Assembly (NCBI GenBank): GCA_017962605.1
Contig: JAGCUY010000180.1
Location: 1 to 64,000, forward strand
Reading direction: 5' to 3'
Length of the DNA stretch: 64,000 bases
DNA from: Kiritimatiellia bacterium
GTDB lineage: Bacteria > Verrucomicrobiota > Kiritimatiellia > RFP12 > JAAYLN01
Of this stretch, positions 8,993-16,955 are shown in pieces. Under the pieces are notes generated by a model. That model had not been told where the DNA came from. It ran no database searches and saw nothing but the letters and a program-made list of their open reading frames with translations. The first letter of the stretch is position 1; every line of letters starts with the position of its first letter. A program made the translations under genes and the position numbers.

Positions 8993-9602
8993 TACTGCAC
9001 ACCTCGTTCGCGACGAAAGGCGCGGTATGCTCAAAGCGCAGAAAGCATACGATCAAAGCAAATTCATGTTTAAATTTGCGGCAAACAGCTACGAAACTCA
9101 CAACAAGGCCGAAATGTTCTCGTTAGTCCCTCGTTCTCCCATGTCGCTAAGAAATATCCTTCGCACTTCCACACTTGGCATGGCATGGAAATTCACCAAT
9201 AGCCCCACTCGCATGCCAAGTAGCCCCATGTAGTTCCTTATCTGACCAAAATGCGCGGGAAGCAATTGCGCTACTGCCTTCAATTCTACCACAATTTTCC
9301 CATAGCAAATGATGTCTGGCCTATAAGTGTGGAGCATTTCTTTTCCATGGAATACTGGGTGTATTTCTTTCTGTGCTTCAAAAGGAATGCAAGCATCAGA
9401 CAACGCCATTTCCAAAGCTTCTTGATATAAGGCTTCTTCAGCAAATCGAGGCATTGCATTAAAGACTTCGTGAATGCATCCGATGATGGCTGCCGTTTCA
9501 TCCCGATAGAGTAAATCGATGTTTTTCATTTTCACCTTTATTTATCCATGTTATCAAAAAGTAAATATTGTTTCTTGCGCTGCAGCCATGCAAGCGGGCA
9601 GT
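8993..9602. repeat. Interrupted copy of the palindromic repeat, split by the GxxExxY gene
   Basis: The left end of the ~285-bp element is present at 8993-9027 (ACTGCACACCTCGTTCGCG, then GACGAAAGGCGCGG). What looks like the very right end, GCGGGCAGT followed by the usual AAAAAAGAAATAGCG linker, is present at about 9594-9602. In between lies the GxxExxY gene instead of the repeat body. The simplest reading is that the gene was inserted into, or replaced, the body of a repeat copy. Confidence 0.55.
9098..9529 (-). CDS. GxxExxY-family protein (PD-(D/E)XK-like)
   Basis: A 143-residue protein of the GxxExxY family (function unknown; the family is assigned to the PD-(D/E)XK nuclease-like fold). The name-giving motif is degenerate (FAEEALYQEAL), and the nuclease-like core is visible as RPDIICYGKIVVELKA with D, E and K in the usual order. 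I chose ATG 9529 because AAAGGTG precedes it at proper spacing; a GTG two codons upstream is part of that ribosome-binding site. Its A+T content is clearly higher than that of neighbouring genes and it sits within a repeat element, which suggests acquisition by transfer. Confidence 0.8.
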   Translation of the reverse strand: MKNIDLLYRDETAAIIGCIHEVFNAMPRFAEEALYQEALEMALSDACIPFEAQKEIHPVFHGKEMLHTYRPDIICYGKIVVELKAVAQLLPAHFGQIRNYMGLLGMRVGLLVNFHAMPSVEVRRIFLSDMGERGTNENISALL

Positions 9603-9644
9603 AAAAAAGAAATAGCGTAAAGGCAACACTGGCGCTAATAAATT

Positions 9645-9929
9645 ACTGCTCACTTCGTTCGCGACGAATGGAGCGGTTTTGGCGCTCACCGTGCGGAGGT
9701 GGGCTTCGCCAGCCGTGCCGGTCTGCCTTCGGCGCCCGCCTGGCGCAAGCCCTTATTCCTCCGCGCGTCTCGCGCAGAGTTTCGTGTGAATGTCAGGGCG
9801 GGGTGTCCGCAGGATGTGGATGGCTGCGAGGCGCGGGCGCCGTAGGCAAACCGGCCCGCGACGAGAGCCATCCCTGCGAATGCCCCGCCCACAAGAACCG
9901 TTCCCCTCGTCGCCCGCGCAGCGGGCAGT
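9645..9929. repeat. Palindromic repeat element, copy B (285 bp)
   Basis: Direct repeat of copy A with the same imperfect inverted ends. It is preceded by a conserved linker (GTAAAAAAGAAATAGCG then TAAAGGCAACACTGGCG) that also precedes the interrupted copy and, in altered form, copies A and C. Open frames inside are by-products of GC-rich palindromic sequence. Confidence 0.75.
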
Positions 9930-9970
9930 AAAAAGAAACAGCGTAAAGGTAGCATAGGCACAAATGAATT

Positions 9971-10255
9971 ACTGCTCACTTCGTTCGCGACGAATGGAGC
10001 GGTTTTGGCGCTCGGCGTGCGGAGGCGGGCTTCGCCAGCCGTGCCGGTCTGCCTTCGGCGCCCGCCTGGCGCAAGCCCTGCCTCCTCCGCGCGTCTCGCG
10101 CAGAGTTTCGTGTGAATGTCAGGGCGGGGTGTCCGCAGGATGCGGATGGATGCGAGGCGCGGGCGCCGTAGGCAAACCGGCCCGCGACGAGAGCCATCCC
10201 TGCGGATGCCCCGCCCACAAGAACCGTTCCCCTCGTCGCCCGCGCAGCGGGCAGT
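9971..10255. repeat. Palindromic repeat element, copy C (285 bp)
   Basis: Third full copy, same orientation as A and B, about 40 bp after copy B. Over most of its length it differs from copy B at only a few bases. It ends 45 bp before the stop codon of nagA, where its hairpin could act as a transcript end for that operon. Confidence 0.75.
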
Positions 10256-10299
10256 AAACAAGAAACGGCGAAAGTCTTGTTTGCAAGTTATGCAGTTGG

Positions 10300-11451
10300 C
10301 TAGAGGCGCTTTTCGCCGCCGACAAAGACACCCTTGACCGAGTAGTCCGCTTCGTCCAGCAGCACGAGGTCGGCGGCATAGCCGGGTTCGATCCGCCCGA
10401 ACTGGTCGCCAAGGCCAAGTTCCTCCGCCTGGTTCCATGATGTCGTCTGTATGACATCCTCCACCGGCAGGCCAGTGACTTCTACGACGTTGCGGAGCGC
10501 CTGGTTCATGCGGAGCATGGAACCCGCCAGCGCGCCGTCCTTCGCGAGACGCGCTTCGCCATTCTTCACGATCACGTCCAGGCCGCCTATTGACGAAGGC
10601 CCGTCTGGCAGATGCGAGGCACGCATGGAGTCGGTGATGAGGAGAATCGACTCAATCGGCTTGCGGTCGAATACGAGCTGAATCATCGGCACGGAGACGT
10701 GGACCTTGTCGCAGATGATCTCGATGCGAACATCGTCGTGCAGCAGGCCGGCGCCGACGAGGCCGATGTCGCGGTGGTGCAGCGGCGACATCTGATTGCA
10801 GAAGTGGGTGAGGTGGCGGAGGCCGCGCGCGTATGCGTCGCGGAACTGCGCATAGGTGGCCTTGCTGTGGCCGCAGGATGGGACGATGCCGTTTTCAAGC
10901 AGTTGGCGGGCGAACTCGGCGCCGCCTTCCATCTCGGCGGCGAAGGTCATCTCGGAAACGGGCGCGATGGCCGCGAGTTGCAGGACTTCCTCAATGTCCG
11001 GCTTGCGGACGAATGCCGGGTTCTGCGCGCCGAGCGACGATGGGTTGATGAACGGCCCTTCGAGGTGGACGCCGGGAACGCGGCAGTATTCCTCCTTCTC
11101 GCAGTAGAGGGCGACACGCTCCATCGTCTTTGCCAGGGCCTCATGGCCGAGGGTGAGCGTGGTGGGGAAGTAGCTGGTGACGCCTTCCTCAAGCTTTGCC
11201 TTGCATACTGCCGGGATGGCTGCCGGATCGTCGTCGGTGATCTCATAGCCGACTGCGCCGTGGGCGTGGATGTCGAAGAAGCCGGGAACGAGAAGCGCGC
11301 CGCCTGCGTCGTATGTCTCATCGGCGTCTGGCAGCGGGGTGCCGGCGGGGAGGACTTCGGCGATTTCGGCGTCCTCTATGATTACGGACGCGCCATTGAT
11401 GCGCACTTCGGGGTTGATGACAGATGCGTTGGTTATGCGGATGATGGACAT
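10300..11451 (-). CDS. nagA: N-acetylglucosamine-6-phosphate deacetylase
   Basis: A 383-residue amidohydrolase that deacetylates GlcNAc-6-phosphate to glucosamine-6-phosphate for amino-sugar catabolism and wall recycling. Visible hallmarks are the metal-binding DIHAHG, HLEGPFI, GHSKATY, HFCNQMSPLHHR and the catalytic Asp of LLITDSM. Length is typical. No Shine-Dalgarno precedes the ATG; the upstream 80 bp is a tandem heptad repeat. It follows murG on the same strand and fits with the GH20 hexosaminidase encoded at 19523. Confidence 0.93.
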   Translation of the reverse strand: MSIIRITNASVINPEVRINGASVIIEDAEIAEVLPAGTPLPDADETYDAGGALLVPGFFDIHAHGAVGYEITDDDPAAIPAVCKAKLEEGVTSYFPTTLTLGHEALAKTMERVALYCEKEEYCRVPGVHLEGPFINPSSLGAQNPAFVRKPDIEEVLQLAAIAPVSEMTFAAEMEGGAEFARQLLENGIVPSCGHSKATYAQFRDAYARGLRHLTHFCNQMSPLHHRDIGLVGAGLLHDDVRIEIICDKVHVSVPMIQLVFDRKPIESILLITDSMRASHLPDGPSSIGGLDVIVKNGEARLAKDGALAGSMLRMNQALRNVVEVTGLPVEDVIQTTSWNQAEELGLGDQFGRIEPGYAADLVLLDEADYSVKGVFVGGEKRL

Positions 11452-11458
11452 GGTGTAG

Positions 11459-11554
11459 GTAGGGATTAGGGGTTAGGGATTAGGGGCTAGGGGGAGGTGT
11501 AGTAGTTAGTGGTTAGTAGTTAGTGGTTAGTAGTTAGTGGTTAGGGGGTAGGGG
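11459..11554. repeat. Tandem 7-bp repeats between murG and nagA
   Basis: Two successive arrays with a 7-bp period: first GGGATTA/GGGGTTA/GGGGCTA units, then alternating TTAGTGG and TTAGTAG units (about six), closing with GGGGGTA-like units. The array fills the whole murG-nagA gap where a ribosome-binding site or promoter would be expected. Confidence 0.85.
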
Positions 11555-12614
11555 TTTTTTCCAGAAGTTCAGCTAGGCGCGTGGCTGCGTCGGGGGCGGC
11601 GAGGGCTTTGGAGGCTTCTGACATTGCCGTCAGGCGGGAAGGGGAGGCAAGCAGGTCGCCGATGGCGTCGGCCAGCGGCGCGGGTGCGCAATCTTCCTGG
11701 CGCATGACCAGCGCCGCGCCGCCATCGGCCAGATGTTTCGCGTTGAGGAACTGGTGGTCGCGGACGGCGGTCGGGAGCGGGATGAAGAGCGCGGGCTTGC
11801 CGAAGAGGGCGATTTCGGCGCATGTGGCGGCACCGGCGCGTGCGATGACGAGGTCGGCGACCTTGTAGGCGCCGCCCATTGTGGTGATGAATGGTTCGAC
11901 AATGGCTTCGATGCCGGCTTCGGCGTAGCGGCGGCGCGTCGCCTCAACTGCGTCTTCGTGGTTGCCTGTCTGGTGGATGACGCGGAAGCGTGGCGCACCG
12001 GAGCGCGCGGCCAGTGTGGCAAGCGCCTCGGCGACGCGGCGGTTCATCTCGTAAGCGCCCTGGCTGCCGCCGGTGATGAATATGGTAGTAGGCTGTGAAT
12101 CGGAAGGCTGAAGGGCGAATGGCGGCTGATCCAGGAGTTCCGTCCGCACTGGCAGTCCGGTTTGAACGACATGGGCCCCGCGTGAGAAGTGGCGCTCGGT
12201 GCCGGGGAAGGTGATTGCTATGGCGGATGCGAGTCGTGACAGGAAGGCGATTGCCTTGCCAGGAACGGCATTGGCCTCATGCAGCACTATGGGGATGCCG
12301 AGGATGCGTGCCGCAATGACGGGCGGCAGGCTTGCGTAGCTGCCCATCGCGAGCAGGGCATCGGGGCGATTGGCGCGGAGGTGGCGGAGAGTCCGCCTTA
12401 CGCTTGCGGTGAAGGCAAAGGGATGGTGGGCAGGGGACTTTGGCGCGCCCATGCCGAATACGGGGCCGTCCCAGCCCTTGAGAGTCGAACCCTCGATTTC
12501 GCGGCCGGCCGAGAACACCTCGACCTCGTGGCCACGCGCGAGTAGCGCGCGCCCCGTGGCGAGTCCGGGGAAAGTATGGCCCCCGGTGCCGCCGCATGCA
12601 ATTGCGAACTTCAT
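11541..12614 (-). CDS. murG: MurG, lipid II synthase
   Basis: UDP-GlcNAc:undecaprenyl-pyrophosphoryl-MurNAc-pentapeptide GlcNAc transferase, the last cytoplasmic step of peptidoglycan precursor synthesis at the inner face of the membrane. The N-terminal GGTGGH (residues 8-13), LHEANAVPGKA, GGSQGA and ARAGAATCAE motifs of GT28 are present. ATG 12614 (MKFAIACGG) is preceded by GAAGG; the frame is open 12 codons further up. 357 residues is normal. The linker at 12099-12119, between the two domains, contains three 7-bp units that may be an in-gene heptad repeat. It sits outside a division/cell-wall cluster, next to nagA. Confidence 0.93.
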   Translation of the reverse strand: MKFAIACGGTGGHTFPGLATGRALLARGHEVEVFSAGREIEGSTLKGWDGPVFGMGAPKSPAHHPFAFTASVRRTLRHLRANRPDALLAMGSYASLPPVIAARILGIPIVLHEANAVPGKAIAFLSRLASAIAITFPGTERHFSRGAHVVQTGLPVRTELLDQPPFALQPSDSQPTTIFITGGSQGAYEMNRRVAEALATLAARSGAPRFRVIHQTGNHEDAVEATRRRYAEAGIEAIVEPFITTMGGAYKVADLVIARAGAATCAEIALFGKPALFIPLPTAVRDHQFLNAKHLADGGAALVMRQEDCAPAPLADAIGDLLASPSRLTAMSEASKALAAPDAATRLAELLEKTPTP

Positions 12615-12658
12615 GCCTTCAATGATAACACAACGCCGTGCTCGCCGCAATGATTGCG

Positions 12659-13573
12659 CTAGACGAGCCTGTCGCCCCAGAAAGGCGCGAGGGCGGGCGT
12701 GCCTTCCGCCTCGGCTTCGGCCTTGCGTTCGATGGCCTTGGACAATGCCCGCCGTCCGCCCGCCTTGTGGCCGAGTTCCAAATGGTGGGTGACTGCCGCC
12801 AGGCGCGGGTGGAAGGCCCGGATGCCTCGCACCGTCTCGGAAAGGCCGTCAGGCGACGACCAGCACCAGGCGTGGTGAATCCAGATGTCCGGCGTGCGTG
12901 AGGGGCGGAGATCCTGCACATTGAAGGTGTCGCCGTTGTGGAGAATCGTGTAGCCGCCGGCATTGATCTCGACCGGCATCACGAATCCGCGCAGGAGGGG
13001 GTTGTGGTCGGACTGGTAGGTGCGGACTGTAACGTCGCCAAGCTCGAATACATGCTCCCCGCGCGAAAAGCCGCCGATGCCGTCGTATCCCAGGCAGGCC
13101 CCGTAGTTGTCGCGGAAGTTTGATATGACCGTCTTGTGGCGCTGGTCCATCGCCTGGTAGAAGGCCTCGGTGTAGTGGTCATCGTGGTTGTGGGTGATGA
13201 TGGCGAAGTTGAGCTCGTCCGCGATTGACGGGGCGAGGCGGTGGCAGAGGTCGATAGAGAAGAAGGACTTTCGCGTCTTCACGAGAACGCCCATGTTGTA
13301 AACATACCAGATGGCCGGGATGTCGCCGGGTGTGGTGTCGTGGGCCTCGCGGACGGCCTGCTCGAAGCCGCCGTCATAGCGGCGCAGGATTGGCCAGCGG
13401 GCGTGGGCCGCCTCCACGTCTGCCGCCGGGAGCGCTGGGCCGGCGTTGAGGAAGGCCATGTAGTCCTCTTTTGGGATGGCGTTGACTTCAACTTGCAATT
13501 CGGAGTCGTCGGGGCCTGCCGCGCCGCTGGGGAGGTTGGTGCTTTCTTTCATAGGATGTGTACCGTTTTTCAT
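12659..13573 (-). CDS. Metallo-beta-lactamase-fold hydrolase
   Basis: A protein of about 304 residues with the MBL-fold metal motif THNHDDHYT (HxHxDH), a later SDHN, and ILHNGDTFN supplying further ligands. The N-terminal ~100 residues are an extension rich in acidic residues and have no clear match. Such proteins act as diverse hydrolases (lactonases, phosphodiesterases); no specific substrate can be assigned. Start is uncertain between ATG 13573 and ATG 13552, neither with a good ribosome-binding site. It lies between a glycerophosphodiesterase and murG in a same-strand run with short gaps, suggesting an operon. Confidence 0.75.
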   Translation of the reverse strand: MKNGTHPMKESTNLPSGAAGPDDSELQVEVNAIPKEDYMAFLNAGPALPAADVEAAHARWPILRRYDGGFEQAVREAHDTTPGDIPAIWYVYNMGVLVKTRKSFFSIDLCHRLAPSIADELNFAIITHNHDDHYTEAFYQAMDQRHKTVISNFRDNYGACLGYDGIGGFSRGEHVFELGDVTVRTYQSDHNPLLRGFVMPVEINAGGYTILHNGDTFNVQDLRPSRTPDIWIHHAWCWSSPDGLSETVRGIRAFHPRLAAVTHHLELGHKAGGRRALSKAIERKAEAEAEGTPALAPFWGDRLV

Positions 13574-13598
13574 GGTGGTTGTCAACTGTCCTGGAAAT

Positions 13599-14393
13599 CT
13601 ATTTTGCCTGGCGGAGCCATTCGACGAGTCGCGCCGGCGCGTCTGTCAGGATGCCGGGCGTACCGAGGTTGTAGAGATGGCCGAAGTCAATCTCGGCATC
13701 GGCGAAGAATACATTGGAACGGAGACCGAGGGAGCGGGCGAGATCGAGCTTTTCAGCCGTGACGGTTTCGCGTATTGGCTGGATGAAGCGGCAGCCGAGC
13801 TCGGCGCAGCGGCGCATGTTCTTCTCATCCATGCGCTCGTTCCACCCCGGGGTGAGGCAAATCGCGATGTTCCTGTCGATGGCCCAGACGGCCTCGACGA
13901 CCTCCTCCTTGGCGATGGTCATGTATCCCTTGTCGTACATGTCGTATTTCCTGTAGAGGCGGCAGGCCTCGGCGAGGGCTTCGGGCGACGAAAGGTAAAT
14001 CTGGATGTTCATTGCCACCTTGCCGGCCAGGGCGGAGAGTATCTCCTCGAAGGTGGGAATCTCGACTTTCTCCGGCAGCGGGGCGCTCCTGCGGAGCATC
14101 CGCCGGAACCAGGAGGCGTTAAGCGTCTTGAGTTCGGCGAGGGGCATCTCCTCTGGCCGCCTCTCGTCGTTCGCCGTGCGTTTCAGCGTATCGTCGTGCA
14201 GGAGTATCGGAACGTTGTCGCTTGTGGAGCGCAGGTCAAACTCGATGAAGTCTGCCCCGGCCGCGACGGCGCTCTCCATCGCGGGCAGCGTGTTTTCGGG
14301 GCATTCGATGGAGTTGCCCCTGTGGGCGGTGACGAGTGTCCTCTCCGCGTCGTGTAGGCGGGCGAGGGAAACTGTGCTCTGGTCTGCTTTCAT
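13599..14393 (-). CDS. Glycerophosphodiester phosphodiesterase family protein
   Basis: A 264-residue GDPD TIM-barrel protein. The catalytic AHRGNSIECPENT and IEFDLRSTSDNVPILLHDDTLKRT segments contain the expected His-Arg, Glu-Asn, Glu/Asp and His positions. The enzymes split glycerophosphodiesters into glycerol-3-phosphate and an alcohol. ATG 14393 was chosen because homology begins shortly after (TLVTAHRGN); the upstream 27 codons are open only because they run into the truncated toxin. No signal peptide, so cytoplasmic. Confidence 0.82.
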   Translation of the reverse strand: MKADQSTVSLARLHDAERTLVTAHRGNSIECPENTLPAMESAVAAGADFIEFDLRSTSDNVPILLHDDTLKRTANDERRPEEMPLAELKTLNASWFRRMLRRSAPLPEKVEIPTFEEILSALAGKVAMNIQIYLSSPEALAEACRLYRKYDMYDKGYMTIAKEEVVEAVWAIDRNIAICLTPGWNERMDEKNMRRCAELGCRFIQPIRETVTAEKLDLARSLGLRSNVFFADAEIDFGHLYNLGTPGILTDAPARLVEWLRQAK

Positions 14394-14436
14394 GGATGTC
14401 TTTAGTTCTGGAAGTCGGGGAAAAATCGCCCAATCG

Positions 14437-14499
14437 TTAAGGCGCAATCCGGTAAAGTCCGCCCACGTTGTCAAAGTCAGTGTCGAGACAGAGCTTCAT
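14437..14499 (-). pseudogene. Truncated VapC/PIN-type toxin start
   Basis: The ATG at 14499 overlaps the antitoxin stop (ATGA), the classic toxin-antitoxin arrangement. The first residues, MKLCLDTD, match the start of PIN-domain toxins, where the Asp is the first metal ligand. The frame ends after 20 codons (GLYRIAP then TAA), so the rest of the nuclease is missing. The assignment rests on eight residues plus position; it is suggestive rather than certain. Confidence 0.5.
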
Positions 14500-14747
14500 T
14501 TCAACTCCCCTGAACCGACTTTTCGGCACTCGGCCACAACGGAGTCAAAGCGGCGCGCCTCGGCGGCAATCCACGAGCCGAAAAGCCACGACAAGTCTCG
14601 CCGCTTGCGCTGGCGGGGGGCAATCCCGGCGGCTCTTGAAAGAAGCGATACGGCGGTGGCGTTGATGCTCTTGCCTTCTGTTGCGGCGCGTCCGGAAAGG
14701 TATGCTGAACCCTCATCGGGGAGGTTGCGCAGGGTCATGGTCTTCAT
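14496..14747 (-). CDS. FitA-like ribbon-helix-helix antitoxin (orphan)
   Basis: An 83-residue protein starting MKTMTLRNLPDEGSAYLSGR followed by ATEGKSINATAVSLLSRA, the typical ribbon-helix-helix DNA-binding N-terminus of FitA/VapB antitoxins. The C-terminal tail (about 30 residues, with FGSWIAAEARRFDSVV) would bind the toxin. ATG 14747 has an excellent ribosome-binding site, GGAGG; upstream in-frame codons have none. The expected PIN toxin immediately downstream is cut to 20 codons, leaving an apparently intact antitoxin alone. It may still repress its own promoter. Confidence 0.75.
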   Translation of the reverse strand: MKTMTLRNLPDEGSAYLSGRAATEGKSINATAVSLLSRAAGIAPRQRKRRDLSWLFGSWIAAEARRFDSVVAECRKVGSGELK

Positions 14748-14859
14748 TTGACTTCCTCCGTTGATGTCACTGACTTCATCACATGACATCAATGCTATCA
14801 TATTTTCATCTTTCGCGTAAGAATATAAGTGAAAAGGACCATGGCCGCGCCTATCGGGA

Positions 14860-16215
14860 CTATGGAAGTCCTGCCATGTATAGCGGAAGACACTTGAGAT
14901 CGCCGGCATCCCGCACATCGCCATCATGGAAGAGGAAAGGTTCGGCGACATATTCCGCGAATTTAGCCCTAAATTTGTCAAGCGAGGTGTGGCGGAGCCT
15001 TTTTCCGCTTTTTACCTCTATTGGACTGACATTGTTCTTGTTGGCCAGCTTTGATTTCGCCACAAGGAAGTCAATTTCCATACGATCCCGCCGACTTGCG
15101 GGATCGTTTCGCGAATAGAAGTAGAGCTTGCGGCCTGACGCCACGAGCATCTGCGCCACGGCGTTCTCCATGATCATTCCCTCGTTGACGGACAAATCGC
15201 CCGTCAAAAGCCTTCGATGGATTTGCTCCGATGCCAGTTCGTTTTCGTCGAACGCATGGCTCACGAGAAGCCCAGTATCGCCCATGTAGCATTTGAAGGT
15301 CGTATGGTCTGCGCTCATCGAAAGGCCGAGGTTCGGCTCTGTGGCGTTGTAGCAGAAATTGCACGTCATCGAATCCTGAAGCCAGAAGGCGGGATCTTCA
15401 TAGCCGCGCATGCGGGCGTCCTCGCCTAGGTCGGCCAGATTATAGCGTTTCTCATGGCGAGAGAGCTGGGCGGGAATGGCATCCCACATGGCCTGCACCT
15501 TTGGTGCCTGCGCCCCGGCGTGTTTCGAAATGTCCGCACGGTAAAGTTCAAGGATGTCCCGCTTTGTGCGGTCAACAGCTGCAAGGTTGCGGGTCATCAC
15601 GTATTTCTCTACGGCCTGTGGCATCCCGCCGACAAGGACATAAGCGCGGAACTCGTCCATGGCTCGGCGGTGGAGTGACCCGAGGGACACCTTCTTCGAA
15701 AAAGCCTCGCGAATGGCGTCCATGAGCGTCCCAGCCGTGTCTGCCCACAAGAACTCCTCGAAGTCCATCGGGAACATCTTCACATGACGCTCTTCGGACG
15801 GGACGAGGATTCCTTCTACGTTGCGGCGGATTGACAGAAGAGATCCGGTCTCGATGAAATGGTAGCGGCCATCCGCGACAAGCGGCTTGATGGCTTCGCG
15901 GGCACGGGGGAAGGCCTGTACTTCGTCAAAAATGATGAGACTGCCTCTGGGAAGCGGCGCGATGCCCAGCACGAGGAAGAGCCTGTCAAAGAACGTATCC
16001 AGCCGCGACAGATACTCTATAAACGTCTCCTTGACATCGCTTCCGACGTATTTGAAATTGATGACGTGGTAGGCAGGGAACTCCGTCTTGGCGAATTCCT
16101 CGACGATGAAGCTCTTCCCGACGCGACGCGCTCCGTCTATAAGCAGGGCACATTCGTGCATGTCGTTCCGCTTCCATGCCAGGAGGGTTTCGGTGATTTT
16201 CCGTTTCATGGCCAT
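14860..16215 (-). CDS. AAA/DUF4143 ATPase, intact (locus 1)
   Basis: A 451-residue orphan ATPase of the AAA_14 plus DUF4143 type. The Walker A motif is GARRVGKS (about residues 28-35), Walker B LIIFDEVQ, then a winged-helix/DUF4143 half with a PD-(D/E)XK-like core at the C-terminus (MEIDFLVAK, then PIEVKSGKRL). The cellular role of these common proteins is unknown. ATG 16215 has GGAG at suitable spacing. A consensus promoter with an iterated motif lies directly upstream, one repeat sitting between -35 and -10, which suggests tight autoregulation. Neighbouring loci hold three relatives, two of them damaged. Confidence 0.88.
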   Translation of the reverse strand: MAMKRKITETLLAWKRNDMHECALLIDGARRVGKSFIVEEFAKTEFPAYHVINFKYVGSDVKETFIEYLSRLDTFFDRLFLVLGIAPLPRGSLIIFDEVQAFPRAREAIKPLVADGRYHFIETGSLLSIRRNVEGILVPSEERHVKMFPMDFEEFLWADTAGTLMDAIREAFSKKVSLGSLHRRAMDEFRAYVLVGGMPQAVEKYVMTRNLAAVDRTKRDILELYRADISKHAGAQAPKVQAMWDAIPAQLSRHEKRYNLADLGEDARMRGYEDPAFWLQDSMTCNFCYNATEPNLGLSMSADHTTFKCYMGDTGLLVSHAFDENELASEQIHRRLLTGDLSVNEGMIMENAVAQMLVASGRKLYFYSRNDPASRRDRMEIDFLVAKSKLANKNNVSPIEVKSGKRLRHTSLDKFRAKFAEYVAEPFLFHDGDVRDAGDLKCLPLYMAGLP

Positions 16216-16238
16216 TTGTCATTCTCCAGTTCGGAAAT

Positions 16239-16266
16239 ATTATATCACGTTTTTGACGGTTTGCAA
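16239..16266 (-). promoter_or_regulatory. Promoter of DUF4143 locus 1
   Basis: On the minus strand: -35 TTGCAA (16261-16266), 16-bp spacer, -10 TATAAT (16239-16244). The spacer is almost exactly one copy of the locus-specific repeat (read on this strand as ACCGTCAAAAACGTG), so a protein bound there would block RNA polymerase. Confidence 0.7.
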
Positions 16267-16327
16267 ACATGAAAAATGCACGTTTTTGACGGTTTAAAAA
16301 TGTGGTTTTTGCACGTTTTTGACGGTT
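16246..16327. repeat. Iteron-like direct repeats upstream of DUF4143 locus 1
   Basis: Three copies of CACGTTTTTGACGGTT start at 16246, 16279 and 16312, exactly 33 bp apart (about three helical turns). The 17-bp intervals between them are not conserved. The promoter-proximal copy lies within the promoter. The spacing and the position upstream of a single gene fit an operator array. Confidence 0.85.
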
Positions 16328-16340
16328 AGCGTTGGTTTTG

Positions 16341-16778
16341 TCAAGAAAGAGGCCCCTTCGGTGGCAAGCTTATGAAGACCGCTGATCGCGCGAGCCTCCG
16401 CCATTCATCCGACACTTCGTGGATGGCCGCGCAACATGGGGCGAGGCGGACATCAAAGGCGTCTGCGACACCGAGGTGTTGCGCGGCGCGGAGGGCATGG
16501 ACGAGGCAGGTTTCCAATGGCGCGATTTCGGCCATTTCCGCTTCGCCGAAAAGTCGAGTTCCACCATCGCAGACCCCTCCACGCAGATAGACGCGCATCA
16601 GCTTCGCTAAGTCCTCTGTCGTGGAAAAGAGCCCTGCATTAAATGTGCCGATTCCCGCCGCCCGGCCCCACGAGGCTTGGATTTCCTCACCGTAGGGGCC
16701 TACGGCGAGAAAGGTCGCGCCGTGAATCACGCCATCGGCGATTTCCTGTTCAAAGATGCGTTTCGCCTTATCGGCCAT
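16341..16778 (-). pseudogene. Internally deleted serine hydrolase (beta-lactamase class C-like)
   Basis: The reading frame starts like a serine hydrolase (MADKAKRIFEQEIADGVIHG, then ATFLAVGPYG) and jumps to a segment normally found far downstream (NAGLFSTTEDLAKLMRVYLR). The region that should hold the SxxK nucleophile and the Tyr motif is absent. After AEMAEIAP the frame no longer resembles the family. It therefore looks like a relic with an internal deletion and a frameshifted tail. An intact, related gene lies about 0.4 kb away (17126-18193). Confidence 0.65.
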
Positions 16779-16789
16779 AGTCTGCCGTC

Positions 16790-16939
16790 TCATGCTTCAA
16801 AAAACGATGCCATAGGGACAGCGAACATGCCGTTCCCGAAACTGGCGACCTCGTCGCCCGTATGCATTACGATTCCGATGAATCTACGCGGGGCCATCTT
16901 TTCCTTGAACCAGTGGAGGTGCTTGCACCCTTTCCATAG
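16790..16939 (-). pseudogene. DUF4143 ATPase C-terminal remnant (locus 2)
   Basis: Fifty codons translate to a typical DUF4143 C-terminus (CKHLHWFKEKMAPRRFIG, then IVMHTGDEVASFGNG and MFAVPMASFFEA, stop). The remaining ~330 N-terminal residues are gone. A usable ATG at 16937 sits just upstream but in another frame, and a promoter plus repeated motif lie 20-80 bp further up. This suggests that a deletion joined the start region of the gene to its 3' end out of frame. Confidence 0.65.
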
Positions 16940-16955
16940 TCAGTAATACAGAAAA

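Noticed and set aside
8650-10260. CRISPR-like array
   Set aside because: Repeat units are about 285 bp, palindromic, and separated by conserved linkers rather than short unique spacers; no cas gene is present.
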